Part shown: positions 18,364 through 25,722 of the stretch, piece by piece | Layout: the number at the start of each line of letters is the position of its first letter | Position numbering within the stretch: the first letter of the stretch is position 1 | Assembly: GCA_002429045.1 (NCBI GenBank) | Contig: DIYM01000131.1 | Coordinates: 1,625 to 29,523 of the forward strand | DNA from: Phycisphaerales bacterium UBA6054 | GTDB taxonomy: Bacteria > Planctomycetota > Phycisphaerae > Phycisphaerales > UBA1924 | Direction: 5' to 3' | Length of the DNA: 27,899 nucleotides | Notes under the pieces: generated by a model | Databases searched by the model: none | The model's input: only the letters and a program-made list of their open reading frames with translations | What the model was told of the DNA's origin: nothing | Made by a program: the position numbers and the translations under genes

Positions 18364-19092
18364 TCAGGAGCTCACACGGGTGTGCATCTCGCCCTGCATG
18401 TCTTCGAGGTGACCGCCCTTGCTCATGATCTCGTCGATGACCGTGCCGAACTGGTTGTCCACTGGCGGGGGGGCTTTGCCCCCCATCAACTCGGAGTACA
18501 GCCCGTCATCGATCCCAACAAACTTCCGCATCGCGTAGTCGTACACCGCGTCGTGATCGTCGCGGGACAGGTCCAGCCGCAGTTCGTTGATGATCTTCGT
18601 GCCCAGGCGGATGAACTCGTCGAAGGTCTCACGGCTGATGTTCTCGTGGATCCACAGCCCCACCCCGTTCTTGAACGGCGGGCGGGGCATCTGGTTGCCC
18701 AGCCGCCCGGACTTCTGGCACTTGAAGCTCCCCGTCGGCTCGTCGGGCGCGGCGTCGGCGACCTCCGGGATCGGCTCTCCCATCTGGGTGAGCAACTCGG
18801 CGATCGCTTTCTTGGGCATCAGATCACCGCGGGTGGTGGCCTCTTCGTACCCCTTGACCAGCATGACCTTCGCCTCGTCGTCCTTGCCCGCGGCCATGTA
18901 TGCCGCCCCGCCCAACTGGAACCCCTTGGTCATGGCGGGGTTCAGATCGGTGCATGTCTTGAACGCGTCTCCCGCCTCGTCGAACCGGCCGGCCTGGCTG
19001 AGGGCCTGGGCCAACGAGAAGTAGGCCATGTCCGAGTTGGGGTCCTGCTCAATCAGCTTGCGGAACTGCTCGATTCTTGCGTCTGGGTCCAT
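18364..19092 (-). CDS. TPR domain fused to Fe(2+)-trafficking (YggX-like) domain
   Basis: The 242-residue protein carries TPR-like helical repeats in its first 100 residues (IEQDPNSDMAYFSLAQALSQ and LGGAAYMAAGKDDEAK). The YggX family core follows at about 121-192: FKCQKSGRLG with C125, MPRPPFKNGVGLWIHENIS, FIRLGTKIINELRLDL. YggX in gammaproteobacteria is a stand-alone protein of about 90 residues, linked to iron handling and protection of Fe-S clusters against oxidants. Here the TPR part probably adds a protein-binding surface. The C-terminal 45 residues (after FVGIDDG) are extra. ATG 19092 is chosen because the TPR begins there; the longer upstream frame runs into divergent pyrD. TATCCT lies 5 bases upstream with no ribosome binding site. 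Confidence 0.88.
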   Translation of the reverse strand: MDPDARIEQFRKLIEQDPNSDMAYFSLAQALSQAGRFDEAGDAFKTCTDLNPAMTKGFQLGGAAYMAAGKDDEAKVMLVKGYEEATTRGDLMPKKAIAELLTQMGEPIPEVADAAPDEPTGSFKCQKSGRLGNQMPRPPFKNGVGLWIHENISRETFDEFIRLGTKIINELRLDLSRDDHDAVYDYAMRKFVGIDDGLYSELMGGKAPPPVDNQFGTVIDEIMSKGGHLEDMQGEMHTRVSS

Positions 19093-19097
19093 GAGCA

Positions 19098-19103
19098 AGG
19101 ATA
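19098..19103 (-). promoter_or_regulatory. Putative -10 hexamer TATCCT, leaderless promoter
   Basis: TATCCT (four of six consensus matches) ends 5 bases before ATG 19092 of the TPR-YggX gene. Only 37 bases separate this start from divergent pyrD, so both promoters must share that space. Confidence 0.45.
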
Positions 19104-19115
19104 GCGCGGCCGGTG

Positions 19116-19121
19116 TAGTCT
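19116..19121 (+). promoter_or_regulatory. Putative -10 hexamer TAGTCT, pyrD promoter
   Basis: TAGTCT ends 8 bases before the pyrD ATG (19130). It matches the -10 consensus at only three positions. A GGCGG directly before the ATG is too close to act as a normal ribosome binding site. Confidence 0.35.
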
Positions 19122-19129
19122 TTCGGCGG

Positions 19130-20095
19130 ATGACCCGTGCAATCGGCAGGCAAACCGACCCCGCAATCCGCACCGATCTCTGCGGAATTCGGCTCGCGTC
19201 TCCGGTCATCCTCGCCGCCGGAACCGCGGGCACGCTCGATGAGACCGCCGGTGTGACCGACCTCGCACGGATCGGCGCGGTCGTCTCCAAGTCGATCACC
19301 CGCCTACCTCGCAAGGGCAATCCCGAGCCCCGCATCACATGGACCCGCGCGGGCATGCTCAACGCGATCGGGCTGGCGAATCCGGGTGTCGAGGCGTTCG
19401 CGGCTGACATCGCCCCCCGGGCGGCACGCATGCCCTGTGCCGTCATCGGATCGATCGCCGGGTTCTCGATCGAGGACTACGTCGGCACGGCCGGCGTGAT
19501 GGAGGCCGCCGCCGAGATCCCGATCGTCGAACTCAACGTCTCATGCCCCAACGTTCACGGGGGCGTCGAGTTCGGCGCCGACCCCGGCGCGCTCGCCGAA
19601 CTGGTCCGCGCCGTCCGCGCCGAGTTGAACACCAAGCGGCTTCTGGTCAAGCTCAGCCCGATCACCGTCGGCACGCCGCACTCCCCGGCCGATCTGGCGC
19701 GCGTCGCGTGCGAAGCCGGTGCGGACGGGATGACGCTCTGCAACACCATCCCCTCGATGGGCATCGACGTCCGGACCCGGAAGCCCCTGCTGGCCAACGT
19801 CACCGGCGGATTGTCGGGCCCCGCGGTCCACCCGGTCGTGGTGAAGATCGTCCACGATGTCTATCGCGCATTCGCGCGAGACGCGGGCGTCCCGATTGTC
19901 GCGGGCGGCGGCGTGACACGATGGGAGGACGCCGCCGAGTTCGTCCTCGCGGGAGCCAGCGCGGTGCAAGTGGGGGCCGGGTCGTTCGTCGATCCGAGAT
20001 CCGCCAACAAGATCACCAAGGGCCTGCTCCGCTGGACGCGGTCACAGGGCGCGGGCAACATCGGTGAACTCGTCGGGCGGGTCGAGCTGGCTTGA
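19130..20095 (+). CDS. pyrD: Dihydroorotate dehydrogenase, class 1
   Basis: Oxidises dihydroorotate to orotate with FMN in pyrimidine synthesis. The 321-residue protein has the class 1 pattern: ILAAGTAG, SKSIT with K54 near the FMN, NAIGLANPG, ELNVSCPN with catalytic C139 (class 2 enzymes have Ser), VKLSP, LCNT, GLSGPAVHP, and the phosphate-binding GGGV and GAGSF segments. Length and sequence resemble the NAD-linked 1B type, which works with an iron-sulfur PyrK subunit; pyrK is not in the window, so 1B is an inference. ATG 19130 is chosen because the upstream extension overlaps the divergent gene. Confidence 0.95.
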   Translation: MTRAIGRQTDPAIRTDLCGIRLASPVILAAGTAGTLDETAGVTDLARIGAVVSKSITRLPRKGNPEPRITWTRAGMLNAIGLANPGVEAFAADIAPRAARMPCAVIGSIAGFSIEDYVGTAGVMEAAAEIPIVELNVSCPNVHGGVEFGADPGALAELVRAVRAELNTKRLLVKLSPITVGTPHSPADLARVACEAGADGMTLCNTIPSMGIDVRTRKPLLANVTGGLSGPAVHPVVVKIVHDVYRAFARDAGVPIVAGGGVTRWEDAAEFVLAGASAVQVGAGSFVDPRSANKITKGLLRWTRSQGAGNIGELVGRVELA

Positions 20096-20117
20096 GCGGA
20101 TGAACTGCCGGAAGATC

Positions 20118-20840
20118 TCACCGGACCTTGCGGGGGTTGGGCGCGGGCTTGCCGTCCGCGTACTCCCACAGCGTGACCCGGACGGTCTGCACGCCCCACA
20201 CCAGCGCACGCCGGTGCGTCGGGAACAGCAGATCCAGGCGGCTGCCCTTGATCGCGCCGCCGCAGTCCAGCACCGGGACGATCTGATCGTTCGCGTATCC
20301 GGGCACCGTGATCATCGAGCCGTAGGGCAACACCTTGGGATCGGCGGCGACCAGGTTCATCCCGTTGGTCCACACCGAGTGCAGCGTGGCGGTCTGCCCG
20401 TCGGCGTAGATCCCGCACGAGCGGCTGTCGGGCGAGTAGCCCGTGACCTTCATCACCATCACCTTGCTCGGACGCACAGGGCGCCCGTCGAACCACCGCG
20501 TTTCGGCGTCCCACTCCGGGCTTTGCTCGGTCACGTCCTCGATCGCGACCAACTCGATCTCGGGAGCCGTGCCGATCGATTCGGGCTCGGGGGCAAAGTC
20601 GGATTCGGGCGCATAGGAGGCCTGCGTGATGCGAGGCTCTTCGACGGGCGTTCCGTCCACAACCCGTTCCAGACCGGCCAACGCAGGCAGGGTTCCCGCC
20701 CGCTTGGTCCACACGGCGCTCCCCATCACAGCCGCAACCACCGCCAAGCCCGCGATCATCCGGGCAGCGATCGGTGCGTAGACGCGGGCACCCAACTGGA
20801 TCGGTGTCTGTGGTTGTGCCAAGCGTGCCTCCGGTGGCAT
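20118..20840 (-). CDS. 3D-domain protein, membrane-anchored or secreted
   Basis: The 240-residue protein has one hydrophobic segment (about 26-44, AARMIAGLAVVAAVMGSAVW) and an acidic, variable linker (65-115). The 3D domain spans about 128-225, with the three aspartates of the family at D167 (VAADPKVLPYG), D192 (VLDCGGAIKG) and D203 (RLDLLF). This double-psi beta-barrel is found in MltA-type lytic transglycosylases and in resuscitation or germination-related wall proteins. An envelope, possibly glycan-cleaving, role is therefore plausible. ATG 20840 is chosen over an upstream frame that lacks family character. Its leader (to about 20922) holds three short hairpins. It converges on pyrD with a 22-base gap. 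Confidence 0.88.
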   Translation of the reverse strand: MPPEARLAQPQTPIQLGARVYAPIAARMIAGLAVVAAVMGSAVWTKRAGTLPALAGLERVVDGTPVEEPRITQASYAPESDFAPEPESIGTAPEIELVAIEDVTEQSPEWDAETRWFDGRPVRPSKVMVMKVTGYSPDSRSCGIYADGQTATLHSVWTNGMNLVAADPKVLPYGSMITVPGYANDQIVPVLDCGGAIKGSRLDLLFPTHRRALVWGVQTVRVTLWEYADGKPAPNPRKVR

Positions 20841-20863
20841 CGAGTCTTCGTGTGTCCGTTGCG

Positions 20864-20874
20864 GGAACGGTTCC
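20864..20874. repeat. Palindrome GGAAC-G-GTTCC
   Basis: This 11-base odd-centred palindrome lies in the leader of the 3D-protein gene. Its GAACnGTTC core is shared with a longer palindrome at 21041-21055 in the same intergenic region. It may be an operator half or an RNA hairpin. Confidence 0.4.
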
Positions 20875-20928
20875 GTCCGAAGCGAGCCAGCGAGACGCTC
20901 GCGGCCCCGTCCTTGGGGCCACTGACGT

Positions 20929-20934
20929 ATGGTA
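20929..20934 (-). promoter_or_regulatory. Candidate -10 TACCAT for the 3D-protein gene
   Basis: TACCAT (four of six consensus matches) would start transcription near 20922. That places the perfect hairpin GGCCCC-N6-GGGGCC (20903-20920) at the extreme 5' end of the mRNA. No clear -35 element is visible. Confidence 0.3.
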
Positions 20935-21040
20935 GCCCCTTGCCCGACAACGCACAGCGTGTTGCCGGCTTGATCCACAGTCGGCCCGCCGGGGTGCCGG
21001 CATAACCGGAATCAGCCGCACAGAGCCGGCTTTCCAACTC

Positions 21041-21055
21041 CGAGAACCGTTCTCG
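21041..21055. promoter_or_regulatory. Palindrome CGAGAAC-C-GTTCTCG upstream of TauE-type gene
   Basis: A perfect 7-bp inverted repeat with a single central base lies 37 bases before ATG 21093. This suits an operator for a dimeric regulator or a leader hairpin. The region 20841-21092 otherwise holds only short hairpins and no open reading frame I trust. Confidence 0.4.
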
Positions 21056-21092
21056 CCCCGATCTCTCATTGGGAACCCACTTCAGGGGATGT

Positions 21093-21881
21093 ATGGATCC
21101 ACAAACACTCGCCATCGATCTCGGCATCGGGCTGCTCGCCGGGGCGGTGGGCGGCCTGGTGGGCATCGGGGGCTCGATCGTGATGCTCCCGGCTCTGGCG
21201 ATCTTCCACGGCTACGAAAGCGAAGCGAAAGACCGCCATCACGTCTACATGGCCGCTTCCATGCTGGTCAACATCGCGGTATCGCTCTCCGCGACCAGGC
21301 AGCACAAGAAGCGGGGAGCCGCCCGGAGCGATGTCATCCTCCCGCTCATGATCTCGATGTCGGCGGGCATCGTGCTGGGCGTGCTCGGGTCGAATCAGGG
21401 CTCGGGCAGCGTGGCGGTCTGGGCGTTCGCGGGGTTCATCTGGGCGTACTGCCTCTACACGTTCGTGACGCTCGTCCGCCGGCTCCCGGAGCGTCCGGAC
21501 GACTCCCCCTCGCCGCCGGTCTGGGTGCTGGGCACGATCGGGCTGCTGACCGGGCTGCTCGCCGGTTTTCTGGGCGTGGGCGGCGGGATCCTGCTGGTGC
21601 CGTTGCTCCAGATCTCCGGGCTGCCACTGAGGCACGCGATCGCGGGCAGCGCTGGGGTCATGTGGGTCAGCGCGATGATCGGCGCGATCACGAAGCTGGG
21701 CTTCCTGCCGAGCCTTGGGTACTCGATGTGGGACGCCGTTCAGATCGCCGCCCCGATGGGCGCCGGCGCCTTGGGCGGCGCGTGGTTCGGCGCGTGGCTG
21801 GGTCACACGCTGAAGATCCCGGCCCTCAAGGTCGTCATCATCGTGGTGCTCGGGCTGGCGGCGGTCCGGATGGTCGCCTGA
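21093..21881 (+). CDS. TauE/SafE family membrane permease
   Basis: Integral membrane protein (262 residues) of the TauE/SafE (DUF81) family, linked to export of sulfite, sulfoacetate or other organic anions. Two similar halves each begin with the family motif: GLLAGAVGGLVGIGGSIVMLP (about 10-30) and GLLAGFLGVGGGILLVPLL (about 161-179). About eight hydrophobic segments are visible, separated by a charged central loop (RRLPERPDDSP). ATG 21093 has AGGGGAT at a good distance; an earlier TTG (21069) lacks this. The stop abuts the stop of the convergent acyltransferase gene with no gap. No sulfur-metabolism genes lie nearby, so the substrate is open. Confidence 0.93.
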   Translation: MDPQTLAIDLGIGLLAGAVGGLVGIGGSIVMLPALAIFHGYESEAKDRHHVYMAASMLVNIAVSLSATRQHKKRGAARSDVILPLMISMSAGIVLGVLGSNQGSGSVAVWAFAGFIWAYCLYTFVTLVRRLPERPDDSPSPPVWVLGTIGLLTGLLAGFLGVGGGILLVPLLQISGLPLRHAIAGSAGVMWVSAMIGAITKLGFLPSLGYSMWDAVQIAAPMGAGALGGAWFGAWLGHTLKIPALKVVIIVVLGLAAVRMVA

Positions 21882-22607
21882 TCAGCGCAGCGATTCGGCA
21901 CGGCGTACGAGGGCCTCGACCTCGCGGCGCAGCCGCTGCATCGCCGCGTCGGCACCGTCCGCGAACAGCACATCGTGATCGATCGCGTTGCCGACCTCGA
22001 CGACCACCCGTCCCCGGAGCGGACGCGGGCGGCTGCCCCTCGGCCAGGCGTCGTACGCGCCCGCGATGCCCACCGGGAGCACCGGGCACCGGGACCGACG
22101 CAGCAGCAACGCCACGCCGCGTTTGAACTCGCCCATCTCCCCGTCGTGCGTGCGGCTGCCCTCCGGGAACACCAGGACCACGCGCCCGGCATCGAGGCGT
22201 CGCAGGATCTCCTTGATCGACGCCGGGTCCGACCCGTTCTCCCTGATCGGCACGGAATGCAACGCGGTGATCAGCGGCCTGAGCCAACCGATCTCGAAGA
22301 GCCCGGCCCGGGCGAGAAAATCGAACTGTCGCTGCGGCATCGCGCACCCGACCAGCGGCGGATCGAGGTAGCTCTGATGGTTCGCCACCACCAGCACCGG
22401 GCCTTCCATCGGGAGGTTGTTTCGGCCCCGCTTGCGGAACCCGAACGCCAGGCTCAGGAGCAGCGTGACACCCGAGCGGACCGTCTCGTAGAACACGATC
22501 GATGCGAGAGACGAACCGAGATGCTTCCTGCGGAGCCCGTTCAGCACTCGGGGTCTACTCCGCGTTCTCGTGGTCGCCGATGAGGGCTCCGATGCGATCG
22601 CGGACAT
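21882..22607 (-). CDS. 1-acyl-sn-glycerol-3-phosphate acyltransferase family (PlsC-like)
   Basis: Membrane-associated acyltransferase, probably converting lysophosphatidate to phosphatidate. The 241-residue protein has the catalytic NHQSYLD (N76-D82, HX4D type), SVPIREN, and FPEGSRT (147-153) motifs, with a hydrophobic segment at about 37-56. The ATG at 22607 lies 53 bases inside cmk and lacks a ribosome binding site. GTG 22547, with GGAG at 22558-22561, would remove 20 hydrophilic residues and may be the true start. cmk followed by plsC is a common arrangement in several phyla, which supports co-transcription. Confidence 0.93.
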   Translation of the reverse strand: MSAIASEPSSATTRTRSRPRVLNGLRRKHLGSSLASIVFYETVRSGVTLLLSLAFGFRKRGRNNLPMEGPVLVVANHQSYLDPPLVGCAMPQRQFDFLARAGLFEIGWLRPLITALHSVPIRENGSDPASIKEILRRLDAGRVVLVFPEGSRTHDGEMGEFKRGVALLLRRSRCPVLPVGIAGAYDAWPRGSRPRPLRGRVVVEVGNAIDHDVLFADGADAAMQRLRREVEALVRRAESLR

Positions 22608-23325
22608 GGTCTTCGAGGGTATGGACCACGCCGGCGAGGTCGATGTCGGAGGTGTCCACGCGGATCGCGTTGTCCGGGCAGACCAGCGGTCCGTCGCTCC
22701 GTGTCGAATCGAGCCGATCGCGCTCGAGGATCTGTGCGGTCAGGGCGTTGAGCTCGACATCGACGCCGTGCTCTTTGAGTTGCTCGGCCCGGCGATGCGC
22801 CCGCACGCCCGCGGCCGCGTCGAGGTAGAACTTCACTTCGGCGTCGGGGAACACCACCGAGCCCTGGTCGCGTCCTTCCGTGACCAGCCTGGGGTGCTGG
22901 GCCGCGATGATCCGTTGCTTGCGGACCATGTGCCTGCGCAGCTCGCCGATCGCCGCGACACGCGAGACCGCCGCCGTCACGTCCGACTGACGGATGCGGT
23001 GGTCCATCGGTGCGTCCCACGCGAGGATCATGGGCGGGTCGGTCTCCCAGTCGAAGTGGAGATCGGCGCCGATCACGGTGCTGACGAGATGCCCGACGTC
23101 TTCGGGATCGATCCTGCGGTCGATCATGATCGCGGCGGCGCAGCGGTACATGGCGCCCGTGTCCAGGAAATCGAGACCGAGCCGCTTGGCGAGCAGGCGA
23201 GCCACCGTGGACTTGCCCGTCCCTGCCGGGCCATCGATCGTGATGATGACGGGGAGGTTCGAAGGCACGTGGAAGGGGTTCCTCGTCGTTGATCCGGCGG
23301 TGGGGGTTTCCGTCGCGGGCACCAT
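22555..23325 (-). CDS. cmk: Cytidylate kinase
   Basis: Phosphorylates CMP and dCMP with ATP. The 256-residue protein is slightly longer than usual because of about 23 N-terminal residues. P-loop GPAGTGKST is at 32-40, then LDTGAMYR, the EGRDQGSVVFPDAEVKFYL segment and the RRAEQL lid region. GRDQGSVVFPDA differs from the common GRDIGTVVFPDA, still with the conserved R and D. ATG 23325 has GGAAGGAG upstream and is preferred over a longer arginine-rich extension without family character. It lies 43 bases after the TIM-barrel gene and just before plsC, so all three are probably co-transcribed. Confidence 0.96.
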   Translation of the reverse strand: MVPATETPTAGSTTRNPFHVPSNLPVIITIDGPAGTGKSTVARLLAKRLGLDFLDTGAMYRCAAAIMIDRRIDPEDVGHLVSTVIGADLHFDWETDPPMILAWDAPMDHRIRQSDVTAAVSRVAAIGELRRHMVRKQRIIAAQHPRLVTEGRDQGSVVFPDAEVKFYLDAAAGVRAHRRAEQLKEHGVDVELNALTAQILERDRLDSTRSDGPLVCPDNAIRVDTSDIDLAGVVHTLEDHVRDRIGALIGDHENAE

Positions 23326-23368
23326 CGATCTCCTTCCGGCGTCGGTCTCCGCCCGCGGATGCCGGGTT

Positions 23369-24370
23369 TCAGTCCGCCGCGGCTTCGAGGGCCGCCTCGA
23401 TCGCGTCCCGGCTCTGCAGCACGCCGACCGTTCCGTCGCCCTTCCCACGATAATCGATCGCGAGCGTTCCGTCGAACCCAACCGCCCGAATCGCGCCAAC
23501 GAGCGGGGAAAGCTCGTACCCGTCGTGCTCCGGGGGCGGGAACTCCTCCAGATCGTCCAGTTCGGCCTCCAGAGCCGCGAGGATCGCTTCTTCCGGCGTC
23601 ATCGCTTCTTCTGCCTGACCCGACGCCGCCGGGCTGCCGCCGTCTTCTTTGGGCTCGTCCCCGCCCTCCGCGGGGGGGGCGGCGTCGCTGCTCTTGGTCT
23701 CGGGCCCCCCCGGATTGCCCCGGCTGACGGGTGTTTCCTCGGGCTCGACGAACCCCTGGGTCGAGGCGTTGACCACCGACGCGTAGGGCGTGAGTTTTTT
23801 GAGATAGGCGACGGGGTCCCCCGACGCCACGGCCGCCTCGAAGTCGGGCAGGGTCCCGATCCGGAACCCGCCGATGGTCTTGACAAGCTCGGTGACGCGC
23901 TCGGGGTCCTCGGTCAGCCCCTCGCCCGGGCGGATCAGCACCATGATCTCGAGGCGGTCTGCCCGTTCGAGCACCCGGCGCATCCGCGACGCGACCAGTT
24001 CCATCGCCTCGTCCGTGTCCTTCGCGTTGATCTCGAGAGACGCCGAGTTGCAGCCGAGCAGCGAAGCCGCTTCGACCACGCGGGTCATCCGGGTGACCGC
24101 GTCCTCGCCGATCTTCTGGCGGGGGTCCGCGAGCGAGAGCGGATCGGTCTCGGAGAGCAGCAGGCACGCGCACCCGACACGGTCGCCGTTCTCGCGGATC
24201 CGTGTGAGGGTGTCTCGCGATGCGCCCGCGAGCAGATCGGTCGCCATCGTCATCGCGTGGAGCCCGGTCTGCTCCTGGGCGTATTGCGGGATGTCCTGCA
24301 GCGCGATCGCCCGGCTGCCACGCCGCTTGAGCACGTCACGGATCGAGTTGATATTCAGGGAAAACAGCAT
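23369..24370 (-). CDS. Sugar phosphate isomerase/epimerase-like TIM barrel
   Basis: The 333-residue protein resembles the AP-endonuclease-2 / xylose-isomerase-like TIM-barrel family. Barrel strands can be followed at FSLNIN, GLHAMTM, ASLEINAK (E113), EIMVLIRPGEG, FRIGTLPDF, SVVNAST and TLAIDYRGKG (D306). Between the last strands a charged, Pro/Gly/Glu-rich segment of about 75 residues (about 208-284) is inserted, partly disordered and partly a Glu-rich helix. Metal-ligand histidines of active isomerases are not obvious, so the reaction is unsure. ATG 24370 has TACAGT 8 bases upstream and no ribosome binding site. It heads a run with cmk and plsC. Confidence 0.8.
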   Translation of the reverse strand: MLFSLNINSIRDVLKRRGSRAIALQDIPQYAQEQTGLHAMTMATDLLAGASRDTLTRIRENGDRVGCACLLLSETDPLSLADPRQKIGEDAVTRMTRVVEAASLLGCNSASLEINAKDTDEAMELVASRMRRVLERADRLEIMVLIRPGEGLTEDPERVTELVKTIGGFRIGTLPDFEAAVASGDPVAYLKKLTPYASVVNASTQGFVEPEETPVSRGNPGGPETKSSDAAPPAEGGDEPKEDGGSPAASGQAEEAMTPEEAILAALEAELDDLEEFPPPEHDGYELSPLVGAIRAVGFDGTLAIDYRGKGDGTVGVLQSRDAIEAALEAAAD

Positions 24371-24378
24371 GCGGCACC

Positions 24379-24384
24379 ACTGTA
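24379..24384 (-). promoter_or_regulatory. Putative -10 hexamer TACAGT, leaderless promoter
   Basis: TACAGT (four of six consensus matches) ends 8 bases before ATG 24370. A TTGACC lies 13 bases further upstream, shorter than the ideal -35 spacing. Confidence 0.45.
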
Positions 24385-24448
24385 CGCACCCGGGCTGGGT
24401 CAAACGTACGATCTGTCGCGGCGGTCACCTTCCTCCGGGAGCATCCAG

Positions 24449-25648
24449 ATGAAGCCAACTCGGGTCCTCGTCATCGCAACGTCACTGTTGGTCGGCCCCT
24501 TCGCCGGTGCCGCGGCGGCGCAGCCCCCAGGCCCCCGCGGTGCCGCGCAACAAGCGGGTGTGAGTGACGTCTCGGATCTTGCCGAGCAGATCAGGCAAGA
24601 TCTCGGCGTGCCCGGGCTGGCGATCGCAGCCAGCAACACGGACGGGCCGATCGCCACGGGCTGGGCGGGCGTGCGGGAGGCCGGGCGCCCCGACCGAATC
24701 CGGGCGGGCGATCCGTTCCATGTCGGTTCGCTCACGAAGTCGATGACCGCGACACTGGCCGCCACCTTCGTCGAAGAGGGGCGGTTCGGTTGGGACGCCA
24801 CGATCGGCGAACTAGACGCGGCGCTGGCGGAGCAGATCCCGGAGCGGGCGCGGGCAACGACCATCCGCCAGTTGCTCAGCCATCGCTCGGGCATCCGCGA
24901 CGACCCCAACACCGGCCGCCTCGTCATGGGGATGTGGAGCTTGACCGGCAACATCCGCGAGCGCCGGCACAAGGTGTCCGTATCCGCGCTGAACAGCGAT
25001 CTGAACGAACCGCCGGGCGCCGGGTTTGCTTACTCGAACCTGGGCTACATCGTCGTCGGATCGATCCTCGAACAGATGACGGGACGGCCATGGGAAGACC
25101 TTGTCCAGGAGCGTGTGTTCGGGCCGCTCGGGCTCGCTTCCGCCGGTCACGGGCCGCCCGGGGTCGGTGCCGACCCCGGCAGCACGCCCAACGGGCATGC
25201 GCCCAACCCCGACGGCTGGCAGACGCTGCCACGCGTCGAGGGCGCCGACAACCCGACCCCGATGGGGCCCGCCGGGCGCGTGCACATGTCCATCGAGGAC
25301 CTCGCAGAGTACGGGCGGTTCCACCTGCGCGGGCTCCGAGGCGAGGACGGGCTGCTGGACTCGGGCACCGTCGAGACGATGCACGACGACGCGGGCTCTG
25401 CGGGGTACGCACTGGGCTGGGCGCGATCCCGGGAGGGCGGTACCGCCCGCTCGATTCACAACGGCAGCAACACGCGCTGGCTGGCTTTCCTTCTGGTGTG
25501 GCCCGACCAAGATCTGGTGATCGCGATCGCCATGAACGCCGCGCCGCCAGGCGCGATGGACGGGGGGGCGATCGCGACCTTCGTGCAAGAACTCGCGCAT
25601 CGAGATCTCATCGGACCGCCGCCGGATCACGTTGCCGACACGCCCTGA
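24449..25648 (+). CDS. Serine beta-lactamase-family hydrolase, exported
   Basis: The 399-residue protein belongs to the class C beta-lactamase / penicillin-binding-protein-like family of esterases and peptidases. A signal peptide spans about 1-25. The active-site SxxK is S94-L-T-K97 (HVGSLTKSM), the YxN motif is Y195-S-N197 (AYSNLGYIV), and the third motif is HNG in SIHNGSNTRW. Surrounding LLSHRSGI and VFGPLGL segments are typical. Such proteins often act on peptidoglycan peptides, D-amino-acid peptides or esters rather than antibiotics, so resistance should not be assumed. ATG 24449 has GGGAG eight bases upstream. A long upstream frame through cmk is a shadow. TACGAT at 24407-24412 may be its -10. 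Confidence 0.93.
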   Translation: MKPTRVLVIATSLLVGPFAGAAAAQPPGPRGAAQQAGVSDVSDLAEQIRQDLGVPGLAIAASNTDGPIATGWAGVREAGRPDRIRAGDPFHVGSLTKSMTATLAATFVEEGRFGWDATIGELDAALAEQIPERARATTIRQLLSHRSGIRDDPNTGRLVMGMWSLTGNIRERRHKVSVSALNSDLNEPPGAGFAYSNLGYIVVGSILEQMTGRPWEDLVQERVFGPLGLASAGHGPPGVGADPGSTPNGHAPNPDGWQTLPRVEGADNPTPMGPAGRVHMSIEDLAEYGRFHLRGLRGEDGLLDSGTVETMHDDAGSAGYALGWARSREGGTARSIHNGSNTRWLAFLLVWPDQDLVIAIAMNAAPPGAMDGGAIATFVQELAHRDLIGPPPDHVADTP

Positions 25649-25722
25649 CATCCCAAGAATACCCGAGCAACGAACCATCCGTCTGATCGCGCCGTACCGG
25701 CGTCGAAGGGAGGCCCCGAGCA

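Noticed and set aside
20841..20978. N-terminal extension of the 3D-domain protein from 20978
   Set aside because: The extra residues have no family character and include the probable promoter and leader hairpins. The membrane segment sits sensibly with ATG 20840.
22994..24448. Upstream extension of the beta-lactamase-family gene
   Set aside because: It runs antisense through cmk and the TIM-barrel gene. A signal peptide and ribosome binding site mark the true start at 24449.
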